Shown here: piece by piece, positions 1 to 11,800 of the stretch
Position numbering within the stretch: position 1 is the stretch's first letter
Layout: each line of letters starts with the position of its first letter
Assembly (NCBI GenBank): GCA_003313425.1
Contig: NHZP01000008.1
Location: 868,001-932,000, forward strand
Reading direction: 5' to 3'
Origin: Pseudopyrenochaeta lycopersici
Lineage: Eukaryota > Ascomycota > Dothideomycetes > Pleosporales > Pseudopyrenochaetaceae
DNA length: 64,000 bases
Program-made: the position numbers and the translations under genes
Notes under the pieces: generated by a model
What the model was told of the DNA's origin: nothing
The model's database searches: none
What the model saw: the letters and a program-made list of their open reading frames with translations, nothing else

Positions 1-1573
1 AGATGATGCACGTCCTCTCTGGTGTCGGTGTTCCTCTTCTCGGCGTTGCAATGCGCGGGCTGCAGGGCATGTCAATCATACTGAGGCGCTGCTGCGGGGC
101 TGTGCCCGTCGGCGACGGTAGAACGACGCTACTACGGTGCGAATGCAAGGACGTAGGACGAATTTGTGGTACATTCTCCACTGATAATCGCGATGGCGCA
201 GTCCTCCTAGTCGGTGATAATGATGACGTCCCACTACTTCGGCGCTTATCCGTCGAGACAGCGGGACTTGGTGGGCAGTCTGCCCAAGGAGCAAATGGCA
301 GGGGTAGAGAGGACTCGAAGAGCGGGTTTTTCATGTCAAGAGGTGAGTACGTCGGCGTGGGAAGGAGGTCGGCGCTCGAGAGCCGGCTTTTTGGTGTAGC
401 TGGGCCTAGGCTACCTTCGTTTTCGCAACAGCACGCATTCTTTTCGGCGAGTTTCATTTTTTGAAAGGCTTCAATCATCACCTCAGATTTTGGTGGTTCT
501 TGTGCGGCAGCAGATGATCTTCTCCGTGTGAATTTCTTCAAGGTTATCGGTATTGTCGACCACCTGTTCTTTGGCTTCGTTTCAGTCTTATCTTTCTCTG
601 CACTGTGTTCGAAACCGCTCAAAGCATTATGAATACGTGATGATGCTGGAGGGGCAGATTCACGATCACCAAGGCGCTGATATATCACATCTTTCTCCAT
701 ATTCTCGCCCGGTACCGGTCGCGGTGCAATATCTGAAATGGGTCGCGAAAAGTTTGGGTAGCTATTGTTTCGAAGTCCTCTAGAGGATGCAATCTTGCTA
801 CTGGAGCGATTTCGTTGATGAGAATATGTCGCAAATGATGTAGGTCGTGGGCGTCGTTCGTTAGCCATTGGGCTTCCGAGTGGTGCAAAGGTTTGTGGTT
901 GGAATGATACGGGCCGTTCTGTACGAGCATTCCCTCTGTATTGCGTAGGCGGAGCAGGGTACGTCTGGGGGTGCACTGTCCTTGGGCTGGATCCTAGGCT
1001 ACTAATTGAAGAAAAGCTCCCATGTCTAGTATCTGGGCCACTATGTTGTGAAGAAATGGGTTGCGTACGTTGCGCGTTTGGGCTCATTGTTACTGGCGAT
1101 GCTGTCCACTCTGGGGACAGGAGGTGTTGCGCAGTGTATGATATCGGTCGAGGACAATTTATGGGATCCGGGCGTCTCTTGACGAAAGACGTGTCGAGTC
1201 TGGTCTTCGGCTCGATGTTGATCGATACTTGCGAGTTGAAGGATGCTGGTCGATCTGGCTTCGTCCACCGGTCCAGCAACTCCTCATCATTTTCCTCTAT
1301 CTTCTCTTCATGTATTGAATCAATCCGTGGGCTATTCCCAACCTCGCCTTTTTCTGATTCTATGTCGGAAGCCTCCAAATGCTCGTACATTGGTCGCTCT
1401 AGCCATCTTGTGGTGACTGACTTCTCTCGCTGCAAGCTTTTCAATTTTTCTTCATCTTCAGCCAGTAGACCCAACATGCGCTGAGCTTTCGCTGAATCTC
1501 TCTTTATGGGCCTTGGGTGCCGTAGCAACGGATGAACGTCATCTCGAATAGGGTTGTGCGCCACCGCCGCCAT
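1..1573 (-). CDS. Ser/Pro-rich hypothetical protein, 5' part (cut by window edge)
   Basis: One reading frame stays open from an ATG at 1573 down to the window edge, about 524 codons without a stop, so this is the N-terminal part of a longer protein or first exon. The start reads MAAVAHNPIRDDVHPLLRH, followed by a charged stretch (RDSAKAQRMLGLLAEDEEKLKSL) that may be helical. The rest is rich in Ser, Pro, Arg and Thr with many SP/TP sites, as in disordered phosphoproteins. No catalytic motif, membrane segment or zinc site is visible. The long open frame in a Ser/Pro-rich composition is the main evidence that it is coding. I do not recognise the family; a signalling or cytoskeletal scaffold is possible but unsupported. 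Confidence 0.75.
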   Translation of the reverse strand, partial: MAAVAHNPIRDDVHPLLRHPRPIKRDSAKAQRMLGLLAEDEEKLKSLQREKSVTTRWLERPMYEHLEASDIESEKGEVGNSPRIDSIHEEKIEENDEELLDRWTKPDRPASFNSQVSINIEPKTRLDTSFVKRRPDPINCPRPISYTAQHLLSPEWTASPVTMSPNAQRTQPISSQHSGPDTRHGSFSSISSLGSSPRTVHPQTYPAPPTQYRGNARTERPVSFQPQTFAPLGSPMANERRPRPTSFATYSHQRNRSSSKIASSRGLRNNSYPNFSRPISDIAPRPVPGENMEKDVIYQRLGDRESAPPASSRIHNALSGFEHSAEKDKTETKPKNRWSTIPITLKKFTRRRSSAAAQEPPKSEVMIEAFQKMKLAEKNACCCENEGSLGPATPKSRLSSADLLPTPTYSPLDMKNPLFESSLPLPFAPWADCPPSPAVSTDKRRSSGTSSLSPTRRTAPSRLSVENVPQIRPTSLHSHRSSVVLPSPTGTAPQQRLSMIDMPCSPRIATPRRGTPTPERTCII

Positions 1574-3167
1574 CTCGAAAACACTCAGTCGGATTGAAGA
1601 ATGTCCAGAAAAGAAGGAAAATAAACAATAACGACAGTGAGGAACAGGTCAGCAGCGCACAAGCAGAAAAGTGGAAAGCAGCGGAACCAGGCCCTCGCAA
1701 CGACGTGGGACAACATCACTCTATCTATCAGCGAATGCAATACGACGATGCCGCGGGCCATCGACCCCCGGCCCGTGCAACCTCACCGTAGCTCGCAGGC
1801 AGGTCGCAGCTACACAGAACGCACATCCGTATTCGATCGGCGCGTTTCAACACCCTTGCGCAAAACCGGGCGTTGCCGTTAGCTCACCCAGCACTGCATG
1901 CGCCTTCGATAATTCGTCGTTGACTGTCGTATTATGAGGCGTGCACTCATCGTAATCGGAGGGCTTGTGGTGAGGGTGTGGGTGCGCCCGCAGTGCGAAC
2001 CATCTATTTTTGGCCGGAAAGTTGGGTCGGCTGGGATAGCGCAGGCGATGCCGCGACGCTTGTGGCGATGGTCCTTGAACGGGAGTTTAAATCACGAGAG
2101 CTCGGCTTTGGTGGGCGCGCTTTACGAAGGTTAGATGATGACGAAGCAGAATATCGTGACGGCGCTGGACGTATCTCACGACTTCGGAATGGTGAACGAG
2201 CTGCAATCTCAAAAGGACGAGCACAGGGCGAAAGACATGATGCACTTGCCTGCCAACACGAATGTACTCACGCCGAGTGCTTGCGCATGTTTCGGCTTAC
2301 TTGGTATTCAAGCTTACTATAATAGCTCCCATTTACTTCCACAACTGGAAGGAACAGTCAATGATTTGGGCCGCCACCGCTATGGTGGCAGAGAAGGAAA
2401 TCCTTTGAAATATTACCAAAGAGCCCAGCCTTTAATGTAAACTGATTCTTCATAATTAAAGAGGTGTTCTAAAATGGATGGCGCAGTAGATGTAGGGCGT
2501 AATACGTCTGATTACTGCCAATGTCTTTTCAAAATGTAGCCCTTGTGGCCGTCTCTGGAGTCAATCTCTTTGCACATGGACAGCTATGTTTTCCCAAGCG
2601 GCTTCAAGATGAACTTGTAAGAATATCAGCTTACTGCGGCAGTGCGAAGATTCGATAAATTTTGCAATGAGGCTCAGAATTATTGTGCGAGGTATCGCAG
2701 GAATGGAGCCCAACCCTTACCAGGTAAGCGTCGGGGTGGTGGTGAGCATTGCAGTCCCTACGGAATCAACCGGTGAGCGCATGAGCCTTGGTAGAGTATG
2801 ATGCACGTAATAGCAAGCTCTCGCTGGAATGGTAACGTCAAAGATGTGCGAGATGATCTTTGGCTTTGTTTTCCTAGTCAGCATCAGACATATAGTGATA
2901 GTGGCGAAGCTTGGATCGAGGATAGCGTTGAGCGATGCATCTCAGGTCTAGCATTTGATCATGGAATGATCTATAGTATCGAATCAATTTCAACTGTAAG
3001 AATCAAAATGCGGATCTTGCTTCAAGTGATGGCAGACGACGAAGTGCATGGCTTAGTAATGATCGCGCTAGTGGGTTGCCGCCAAGGCCTAAACTTTTGA
3101 GACTCCTAGGTTGCCATCGCCTTGATCATCCGAATTCAACCCCAACTGTCAAGAAACCTGCAGCACA
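1574..3167. other. intergenic region, divergent gene starts
   Basis: This 1.6-kb stretch lies between the start of the minus-strand Ser/Pro-rich gene and the start of SF3B1, so it must hold both promoters. Short overlapping reading frames at 1934-2440 and 2798-3100 show no recognisable motif and no convincing splice links. No RNA gene or repeat is seen. Confidence 0.5.
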
Positions 3168-6100
3168 ATGGCCGGACCGCGCGCAGGAAAGAACTCCAAG
3201 GCCAACGGCTCTGCCGGCGGGGACACGTCAAGCAAGCAGTCCCTCAATGAGGCGTTCGATAAGGAGCTCTACGGTAGCAATGGAGTTGACAAGTTTTCGG
3301 GCTACGATACCTCCATCGCGGTCCAAGATCAAGACGACGATATGGAAGATGTTCAGTTGAATGGTCGAAGCCTAGTCGGACAGTATACGGCCTCAAAGGA
3401 GATGCTGAATGAGTTCGCGCATGGCGACGCAGGGGAGGCGGACATCCTCGATAGCCGCGAGAAACAGGCCCAAATCGCCTCGCGCGAGACTGACTACCAA
3501 CGACGACGCTTCGACCGAGCGCTTTCCCCAGACCGTGCAGACCCTTTCGCAAAGGACGGCCAGGATGGTGGAATGTCATACAAGGACGTCATGAAGGAGC
3601 GCGAGTTTGAGCGTGAGGAGGCACGTGTGCAGCGGCTGATTGAAGAGAGGGAGAAGGCCGGCGGTAATGAGGTGCTGGACCACAAGCCGACGCTAAAGGA
3701 CGATGCACCAGCAGTCACTGGCGATAAGACGCCCCCCATGGAGAAGAAGCGCAAGAGGAGGCGATGGGACGAAGGAGGTGATGAGACTCCTGCTATCAAG
3801 GAGGAGGTTAAAGAGGAGCCGGAGACTAAGAAGCGCTCACGGTGGTCACCAGGCCCAGAGGAGGAGAAGGCCCCTGAGCCAGCTGCACCAGCACGATCGC
3901 GTTGGGACACCACAGCGGTGGCGCCCTCGAGTGCTGCGACGCCGGCTCCTACTACCAATGGCGCTCGGCCATCGATGCCCACGTTCACATTCGGCACCGA
4001 TATCTCCAGCCGCAACGCTCCACTGTCCGATGAGCAGCTCGACATGATGCTCCCCGGCGAAGCAGAAGGCTACAAGGTTTTAGAGGCACCTCCAGGTTAT
4101 GAGCCAGTTCGGCGACCGGTGGGTATGCCGGCACTTCCTACAGGATACCAGGGCTTTTTGATTCCAGAAGCGGACAACAGCTTGGCTGCCATGGGCAAGC
4201 AGTTGCCGACAGAGATTCCTGGCGTCGGTGATCTGCAGTTCTTCAAGAATGAGGATATGAAGTACTTCGGCAAACTCACCGACGGTGCGGATGAGAATGA
4301 GATGACTGTAGAGGAGCTCAAAGAGCGCAAGATCATGCGGCTTCTCCTAAAGGTCAAGAATGGAACGCCACCAATGCGAAAGACCGCGCTTCGCCAACTC
4401 ACAGACAATGCTCGTCAATTTGGTGCCGGCGCCCTTTTCAATCAAATTCTCCCCTTGCTAATGGAGCGAACCCTGGAAGACCAGGAGCGACATTTACTCG
4501 TCAAGGTTATTGACCGTGTCCTGTACAAGCTCGATGATCTTGTTCGTCCATATGTCCACAAGATCTTAGTCGTCATTGAACCTCTCCTGATTGACCAAGA
4601 CTACTACGCACGTGTGGAAGGCCGAGAAATTATCTCAAATCTCGCAAAGGCTGCCGGTCTTGCACACATGATCAGTACGATGCGTCCCGACTTGGATCAC
4701 CAGGACGAATACGTACGAAACACAACCGCTCGAGCATTTGCAGTCGTCGCATCTGCTCTTGGAATACCTGCTCTCCTCCCTTTCCTTCGAGCTGTGTGTC
4801 GATCAAAGAAGTCATGGCATGCCCGTCACACTGGTGTTAAAATTGTTCAACAAATTCCCATCTTGATGGGTTGTGCTATCTTGCCCCACCTGAAAGGACT
4901 CGTCGAGTGCATTGGCGAAAACCTGAACGACGAACAACCAAAGGTCCGGATGGTCACAGCGCTTGCGCTTGCGGCTCTTGCCGAGGCTGCCAGTCCCTAT
5001 GGTATCGAATCGTTTGACGACATTCTCAATCCTCTGTGGACTGGAGCTCGACGCCAGCGTGGTAAGGCTCTTGCATCCTTCTTAAAGGCTGTCGGCTATG
5101 TCATTCCCCTCATGGACGAGGAGTACTCCAATTACTATACCAGTCAGATCATGGAAATCGTCATCCGAGAGTTTCAGTCTCCTGACGAGGAAATGAAAAA
5201 GGTTGTGCTGAAAGTGGTCTCACAGTGCTCCAACACAGCAGGTGTTACTCCAGTGTACCTCAAAGATAACGTACTGCCAGAGTTTTTCAAGCACTTTTGG
5301 GTACGCCGTATGGCTCTCGACAAGCGCAACTACCGACAAGTTGTCGACACAACTGTTGATCTAGCGCAGAAGGCGGGCGTTGCTGAAATCGTCGGCCGTA
5401 TTGTGAACAACATGAAGGACGAGAACGAAGCATACCGCAAGATGACGGTCGAGACTGTCGACAAGGTTATCAGTACACTCGGTGCTCATGATGTCGATCA
5501 ACGTCTAGAGGAACAGCTCATCGATGGTGTTCTTGTTGCTTTTCAAGATCAGACGATTGAAGATCCCATCGTCATTGACGGTTTCGCTACTGTTGTCAAT
5601 GCGCTGGGTGAACGAACAAAGACCTACCTCCCTCAAATTGTTGCGACAGTCCTTGCTCGCCTAAACAACAAGTCCGCCACCGTTCGACAGCAGGCAGCGG
5701 ATCTCATTTCACGAATCACTTTCGTCATGCAAAAGTGTGACGAAGATCCGCAGCTGATCAAGCTTGCGCAAGCATTATACGAGTATCTCGGTGAAGAGTA
5801 TCCTGAGGTCCTCGGCTCTATCTTGGGTGCTCTTCGTGCCATTGTCACAGTCGTTGGTCTCCACGCAATGCAACCGCCCATCAAGGATCTGTTACCCCGA
5901 CTAACGCCCATTCTTCGCAACCGACACGAGAAGGTCCAGGAGAACACCATCGATCTTGTTGGGCGTATTGCTGATCGAGGTGCAAACTACGTTAATCCCC
6001 GCGAGTGGATGCGAATCTGCTTCGAGCTACTTGACATGCTCAAGGCTCACAAGAAGGGTATCCGACGTGCGGCCAACAATACTTTTGGTTACATTGCGAA

Positions 6101-6749
6101 AGCTATTGGCCCTCAGGATGTACTGGCAACCCTTCTCGGCAATCTCCGTGTTCAAGAGCGTCAGTCTCGTGTCTGTACTGCCGTCGCTATTGGTATCGTT
6201 GCCGAAACTTGTGCGCCCTTTACTGTCCTTCCAGCTCTGATGAACGAATACCGCGTGCCAGAGCTCAATGTACAGAACGGTGTCCTGAAGTCACTGTCGT
6301 TCATGTTTGAATATATTGGTGAGATGGCGAAGGACTATGTCTACGCCATAACGCCGCTGCTTGAAGACGCTCTTATCGATCGCGACCAAGTTCATCGTCA
6401 GACTGCGGCGTCAGTTGTCAAGCATGTCGCTCTTGGCTGCGTCGGACTGGACTGCGAAGACGCCATGATCCATCTGCTCAACCTCTTGTGGCCCAACTTG
6501 TTCGAAACCAGCCCTCACGTTATCGATAGAATTATTGAAGCCATCGAGGGGATACGCAACGCCGTCGGTACACCTTTGGTGATGAACTATGTCTGGGCCG
6601 GTTTATTCCACCCCGCTCGCAAAGTTCGGCAACCCTATTGGCGCATCTACAACGACGCGTATGTGCAGAATGCCGATGCGATGGTACCCGCTTTCCCGAC
6701 GTTTGAGGATGAGGATGTAAGGAGACATGAGCTGGACATCTTTATCTGA
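3168..6749 (+). CDS. HSH155: Splicing factor 3B subunit 1 (SF3B1/Hsh155/Prp10)
   Basis: Core U2 snRNP subunit that clamps the branch-site helix during spliceosome assembly. The single open frame encodes 1193 aa, close to the usual fungal length. The N-terminal third is charged and disordered and holds three Arg-Trp UHM-ligand motifs centred on W200, W226 and W246 ([22 protein letters not shown]), the docking sites for U2AF/SPF45-type UHM domains. The C-terminal two thirds is the HEAT-repeat superhelix. Strongly conserved stretches include [19 protein letters not shown] and [16 protein letters not shown]. The lysines matching human cancer hotspots K666 and K700 are retained (TGVK, QPKVRM). The ATG has A at -3. 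The gene has no intron, although it encodes a spliceosome component. Confidence 0.97.
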   Translation: MAGPRAGKNSKANGSAGGDTSSKQSLNEAFDKELYGSNGVDKFSGYDTSIAVQDQDDDMEDVQLNGRSLVGQYTASKEMLNEFAHGDAGEADILDSREKQAQIASRETDYQRRRFDRALSPDRADPFAKDGQDGGMSYKDVMKEREFEREEARVQRLIEEREKAGGNEVLDHKPTLKDDAPAVTGDKTPPMEKKRKRRRWDEGGDETPAIKEEVKEEPETKKRSRWSPGPEEEKAPEPAAPARSRWDTTAVAPSSAATPAPTTNGARPSMPTFTFGTDISSRNAPLSDEQLDMMLPGEAEGYKVLEAPPGYEPVRRPVGMPALPTGYQGFLIPEADNSLAAMGKQLPTEIPGVGDLQFFKNEDMKYFGKLTDGADENEMTVEELKERKIMRLLLKVKNGTPPMRKTALRQLTDNARQFGAGALFNQILPLLMERTLEDQERHLLVKVIDRVLYKLDDLVRPYVHKILVVIEPLLIDQDYYARVEGREIISNLAKAAGLAHMISTMRPDLDHQDEYVRNTTARAFAVVASALGIPALLPFLRAVCRSKKSWHARHTGVKIVQQIPILMGCAILPHLKGLVECIGENLNDEQPKVRMVTALALAALAEAASPYGIESFDDILNPLWTGARRQRGKALASFLKAVGYVIPLMDEEYSNYYTSQIMEIVIREFQSPDEEMKKVVLKVVSQCSNTAGVTPVYLKDNVLPEFFKHFWVRRMALDKRNYRQVVDTTVDLAQKAGVAEIVGRIVNNMKDENEAYRKMTVETVDKVISTLGAHDVDQRLEEQLIDGVLVAFQDQTIEDPIVIDGFATVVNALGERTKTYLPQIVATVLARLNNKSATVRQQAADLISRITFVMQKCDEDPQLIKLAQALYEYLGEEYPEVLGSILGALRAIVTVVGLHAMQPPIKDLLPRLTPILRNRHEKVQENTIDLVGRIADRGANYVNPREWMRICFELLDMLKAHKKGIRRAANNTFGYIAKAIGPQDVLATLLGNLRVQERQSRVCTAVAIGIVAETCAPFTVLPALMNEYRVPELNVQNGVLKSLSFMFEYIGEMAKDYVYAITPLLEDALIDRDQVHRQTAASVVKHVALGCVGLDCEDAMIHLLNLLWPNLFETSPHVIDRIIEAIEGIRNAVGTPLVMNYVWAGLFHPARKVRQPYWRIYNDAYVQNADAMVPAFPTFEDEDVRRHELDIFI

Positions 6750-8082
6750 AAAGTAAGACTCCTTCACCACTTTCTAAAATTCGGTAACTTTTGTTGTGTG
6801 CATTCTTGGGCTAGCCACGGCTGTCTTGTATATTATAGTTTGGCGCAAAGATCGGAGTTTGGGCGCTACTGTCACCTCAGTTGGTGCCTTACAAGAGGAT
6901 GCATGGATTGCTTTGCGTAAAGGAGGAGCATTTACCACATAGGATCGAGTATGGTGACAAAAGATAATCTGTTATCCCTTTACATGCTGATCCACTTTAG
7001 GTGCCTCGTGAAGTGACCCAACCTCATCGGAATTAAAGTTAATGTGCAAAGTAAGTTATGGTTCGCTGTCGTCCTCTGTGCTGAACTTCGAAAGAACTCC
7101 TTTGGCAAAGTCCATGACTGGACAGTATCGTGTGACTGTAGATGCCTGCCTGTACAAGGTACGAAACGGTGGGTTTGGATTGCCAGTGCTAGTCTCCTTG
7201 TTCCTCATTTCCGCCCTTTCCTTCAGGACACTGCAAAGTGGAGACCCACTACTGTATCTCCACCAATCTACTTCGTGACCAACTTCCACAGTGCATTATT
7301 ACATGCCCGGAATACTTGAGAATGACTTTCAAATGCGCTTTTCAACTGTGGCATAAAAATGTAACGCATTGGCTTTGCGTTTGCTGAGGAGTTTATACAC
7401 GATTAATACATTGAACCCCAATTCAATGCCAGTTCTCTATCATGCATTGTCCAATCCATTTGGCGACTAGCTAGCAGAGAGACGCCTGACAAAAGCAGAG
7501 CCCCCGGGCACACAGCGAGACAAAGACCAATGCGGTAGCACCCTCGCCAAACCTCGAGCCCCTCCATCCAAGGAACATCGATTCCTTGCAACACAAACTC
7601 CCTTGGCCTTACGTATCCCAGACAACATCCGACGAAATTGTGACTCAGGCAGCAAGGCAGCGAATCGAAAGTGCCCATGACCCGTGCCCAACGCCTGCTC
7701 AGCTGACTTCGCGTCGCCCGCGCGCTCCTTAGTGGCGATTCTCGCGCATCTGATTCGTGATGACGCGGGTGGCCTCGCACTATGACCGGTTCGAGGGGCG
7801 GGGGGATGGTATCAAACTTTAGAAGCGAGAATTGCTTTGTCGCCGACACGAGGAGCTGAAGCGGGGCATAAGGATTTCAGCTAAATATGTTGGGTCTGGG
7901 TCTGACTGGGATAAAGTGGGTTTGGGATATAAAAGCTCACCGGTAACGTCTGCTCTGCACTGCTTACCTCGCTTCTCTCAGGATATTCTTCAAAGCAGAT
8001 AACCTCTTTTTCTTTTGCACGATCCCTTGAAATAAAAAAAAACACTCAGATATCAATACATTTCTAATCTTCTTCTCTCAAC
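6750..8082. other. intergenic region
   Basis: About 1.3 kb between the SF3B1 stop and the GFA-domain gene. It contains the SF3B1 3' UTR and, near its right end, a TATA element and a CT-rich tract before the next ATG. A minus-strand frame at 7403-7849 (148 aa) has no family features. Nothing else is supported. Confidence 0.5.
7928..7935 (+). promoter_or_regulatory. TATA box of the GFA-domain gene
   Basis: A TATAAAAG element lies 155 bp upstream of the ATG at 8083 and is followed by a pyrimidine-rich leader (TTCTCTCAGG, CTCTTTTTCTTTTGC) typical of fungal transcription starts. Functional assignment is inferred. Confidence 0.5.
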
Positions 8083-8619
8083 ATGTCGAAATCTGAATCT
8101 GATTTCTCTCTTCCCACTGCTCCTGCAGCTGATGCACCAACGACACCATGTACGCAACATACAATCTACTTCAATCCCCGCTTCCTCCAACCCTAGCACT
8201 AATCCCCCTTCTTAAACACAGACCAAGCATCTTGCCACTGCGGCGCCTTCGCATACACAATCTCGCAGTCCCCATCCCTCTCCTCCCCCAGCGCCGAAGT
8301 CATGGAATGCAACTGCAGCATCTGCTCTCGCAACGGCTACTTGTTCATCTACACGCCAGACGAGCGCGTCGAATTCACAAAGGGCCGCCTCGAAGACTTC
8401 CGTGCCTACCAGTTTGGCTCGAAGAAAATGGCGCATTATTTCTGCGGGACATGTGGGGCGAGCTGCCTGGCGAAGAGCGTGGATCCGAGCTTCTTCCCCG
8501 GTATGACCTGTGTGAATGTGAGGATGCTGCAGGGTGTTGATCTCAAGGGGTTGAATTTGAAGTTTGCGGATGGGGCGAGCTATAACCCGTCTGACGCAGA
8601 GTCGTCGACTCAGTCGTAA
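8083..8619 (+). CDS. GFA/CENP-V-type zinc protein
   Basis: Member of the GFA family (glutathione-dependent formaldehyde-activating-like, PF04828), small zinc proteins whose substrates in fungi are mostly unknown. Exons 8083-8149 and 8222-8619 give 154 aa; the 72-nt intron starts GTACGC and ends ACACAG, and the splice joins the frame at PTTPY-QASCHCG. The family cysteines are all present: C27 and C29 (CHC), C52, C54 and C57 (CNCSIC), and C97, C100 and C104 (CGTCGASC). These form the two zinc sites. The downstream ATG at 8302 would lose the first CxC pair, so the spliced start is preferred. Adjacent genes give no pathway hint. Calling it a true glutathione-formaldehyde enzyme would go beyond the evidence. 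Confidence 0.88.
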
Positions 8620-8855
8620 GGTGCGAGGTGTGTTGGCGGCAAGAATGAATCTGTACGGTATGAAGAGAGCATGAGAGCCTGACAATGTATAGTGATGAAA
8701 TGAAGAAGTTACTGAAGATACCGTTTTCCAGTCGTAGCTATCTAATACAGAGCTCGAAGATGAGTCCAGAAAACCATGATATCTATCATGTGCACCACCG
8801 CTTTGAGCCCCTCGAAAGTATAATCAATGTCGCCCATATACTCCTTTTTCACAGA

Positions 8856-11800
8856 CTACTCCAGCCTCAGACTCTGGAATTGAGCAATAGATGCTTCCCA
8901 ATTCTTCGCCTCAAGCTCGGCACCCTTCAACTTCTCCCTCTCTTGCTCTTTGACTACATCGCTGACCTTCTCTTCCCATTCCTTATCCATGATCTTCCTC
9001 TGACGTGTGATTGTGTCATTCGCCTTAGAAAGCCTATCTTGCGCCTTCGTGATCTCCTTTTCAATTTCAATGCGGCCCTTGACATCAAGGTATGCGGTAG
9101 CTGCGGAGCCAATAGTGTAGACAGCGCAGCCAGTTGGAGCGGGGTCGGAGGGCGAAAGGATCTTGATGTCGGAGACCGTCTTGCCGGCAAGAGAGCGAAT
9201 GGACGGCAGGGAAGTCGCTGACGAGAGCGTGGCATGGGTGGTGTCGTTGAGAGACTGGATAAAGGTCACTGCATTCTCCTTGATAGAGTACTCGGCGGTG
9301 AGAGAGCGGAGGCCCTTCGCGCTGTCGACCAGCAACTCATACTCGTCTTCGGCAGCTTCGTCTTTGAACTCTTCTTGATATTGCGGGAATGACGCAACGG
9401 TGATGGAAGGTGTCTTGTCACCTTCTCGTCGAGGAAGTCGCTGCCATAGTTCTTCTGTTAAGAATGGCATGAAGGGATGGATCATTGTCAAGCCTCCCTC
9501 GATAGCGGTGTAAAGCGTCTGCTTTGCGCTTTCCTTCTCCTCTGCGCTGCCCTCATCGAAGATCGCCTTACTGTTCTCGATGTATGTGTCACAAAGGAAC
9601 TAACACAATTAGCAAAACTCTGTCAAAGAACCACTCATGATTGCTTACCTCATAGAAGTACTTGTAGGCGACCTGCGTGGACAGCGAAAACTCGCGCGCG
9701 TCCAAGTGCTGGTTGATCTTCTTGGCGGAAGTTGTAAGCTTGTGTAGAATCCATCGTTCGGGTAATGACTCCTTTCCTGACTTGGCGATCTTAGCACGAG
9801 GCGTGAAGTCTCCTAATCGGCCGAGTACATATTTGGTAGCTTGGTAAATCTTGTTGCAGAACCTCCTATATCCGTGAATGACGCTAACGTCAAACGAGAT
9901 GTCGCCTCCACCAGTTGTATAACCGATGAGAGCCATGCGTAGAGCATCAGCACCACACTCAGGAATACCTTGCGGGAAGGCAGTTTTCTGGTATTTTTCG
10001 GCTGTCTTCAGCTCCTTAGGATCCAGATTGCCAGATTTGAGCTGGTCGTGGAGTTTCTGTAGAGTGATGCCGTCCATAATATCGACGGGATCAACAACGT
10101 TTCCGAGTGATTTCGACATCTTCCTGCCTTCAGAATCGCGAATGAGCGAGTGACAATAGACCTCCTTGAATGGAACCTTTCCAGTCAGATGTAGAGAAAG
10201 CATAATCATCCTAGCGACCCAGAAGAAAAGGATGTCCCAGCCCGTCTCCAGAACAGAGGTAGGGAAGAGTTTGCTCAAGTCCGCCGTCTCAGTCGGCCAT
10301 CCCAGCGTACTGAAGGGCCAAAGTCCAGACGAGAACCAAGTGTCGAGCACATCCTCGTCCCGTTCTAAGGAGAATTTCTTGCCAGGGAACTGTTTCTCTG
10401 CCTTCTTTCGTGCGTCTTCTTCTGTTCGGCCAGTCGTCCAGAGCTCATTATCACTCCGGTCACCTTCACCGCCTTCGATGTTGATGAAATAGGCCGGGAT
10501 CTGGTGACCCCACCACAATTGTCGAGACAGACACCAATCTTGAATGTTGTTCATCCAGTGCATGTAGACCTTCTCAGAGGTTGCAGGTCGAATCTTAATG
10601 GAACCATTCTCGACGGCTTCAATCGCAGGCTTAGCAAGACCCTCCATTTTCATCCACCATTGAGGCTTCATGATAGGCTCAATAACATCGCTGGATCTCG
10701 AGCAAATTGGTACTTTCATAGGGTTATCCTCCTTCTTGACAAAGAGACCTGCTTTCTCAAGCGCCTCAACAACAGTATATCGGACATCGAACCGCTTCTG
10801 ACCTTCGAAGGTACCAGTGTTCTTATTCATAGTACCATTGTCGTTCAAGATGTTGACGAACGCAAGATTGTGTTTCTTGCCTAGATTGAAATCGTTCTGG
10901 TCGTGGGCAGGTGTCAATTTGACGGCTCCAGTACCAAATTCGGGATCAACGTATTCGTCCGCGATGATCGGCATCAGACGATCAACGAATGGATGCTTGG
11001 CCTTCTTTCCAACGAGGTGTTTATAACGCTCGTCATTGGGGTGGACACCGATACCCGAATCTCCCAACATCGTTTCTGGACGCGTAGTAGCAACTTCGAT
11101 AAATTCATCTGTGCCATCAATGGGGTATTTGAAATGAGTCAAGACACCAAATTCAACCTTTCGCTCGTAGCCGGGGACGGAGAGTAAAGTCCGTCCTGTG
11201 AGCTCCTTGTTATCGACCTCGAGAGTTGACAGAGCCGTGTTGAGCTGCGTGCACCAGTTGACGAGTCGATTTGATCGATAAATCAGGCCGTCTTCGTGCA
11301 TCTTGACAAAACTCTCTGTCACAGCCTTGGAGAGGTTTTCATCCATTGTGAAAGCCTCTCGAGTCCAGTCGAAGGAGCCACCCATACGCTTCAAGGTATT
11401 TGTGAGATGTTGATGGTCTAGTATGTCGGTCAGCTCGAGCAATCTACCATCTAACCCAAGAATCTCACATACACTCTGTCTTCCAATCCATTGTGCGATC
11501 GATGAAAGCCTTCCGGCCGAGGTCGTACCTCGTCTTCTTCTCTCGCCGCCAGAGCATTTTCTCGACAACGCTCTGGGTGGCGATACCAGCGTGATCACAC
11601 CCAGGCACGTATAACGTAGTGAAACCTCTCATGCGATGCCATCTTATCATAACGTCCTGCAGCGATGTGGCTAGGGCGTGTCCGCAGTGTAGCTTGCCCG
11701 TGACGTTCGGAGGTGGGATGGGGATGACGAAGTTACCTGCTGGTTTGACATCGCCGTTGGATTGAAATTCTGGCTTGAAGAAGCCTTCCTTCTCCCACCA

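Noticed and set aside
1934..2440. Three overlapping plus-strand frames of 66-114 residues
   Set aside because: They overlap in different frames with no motif and no splice model that joins them usefully.
3494..4045. 183-residue minus-strand frame
   Set aside because: Antisense shadow of the SF3B1 N terminus, Ser/Arg-rich with no motif.
7403..7849. 148-residue minus-strand frame
   Set aside because: No family features; lies in the promoter side of the GFA-domain gene.
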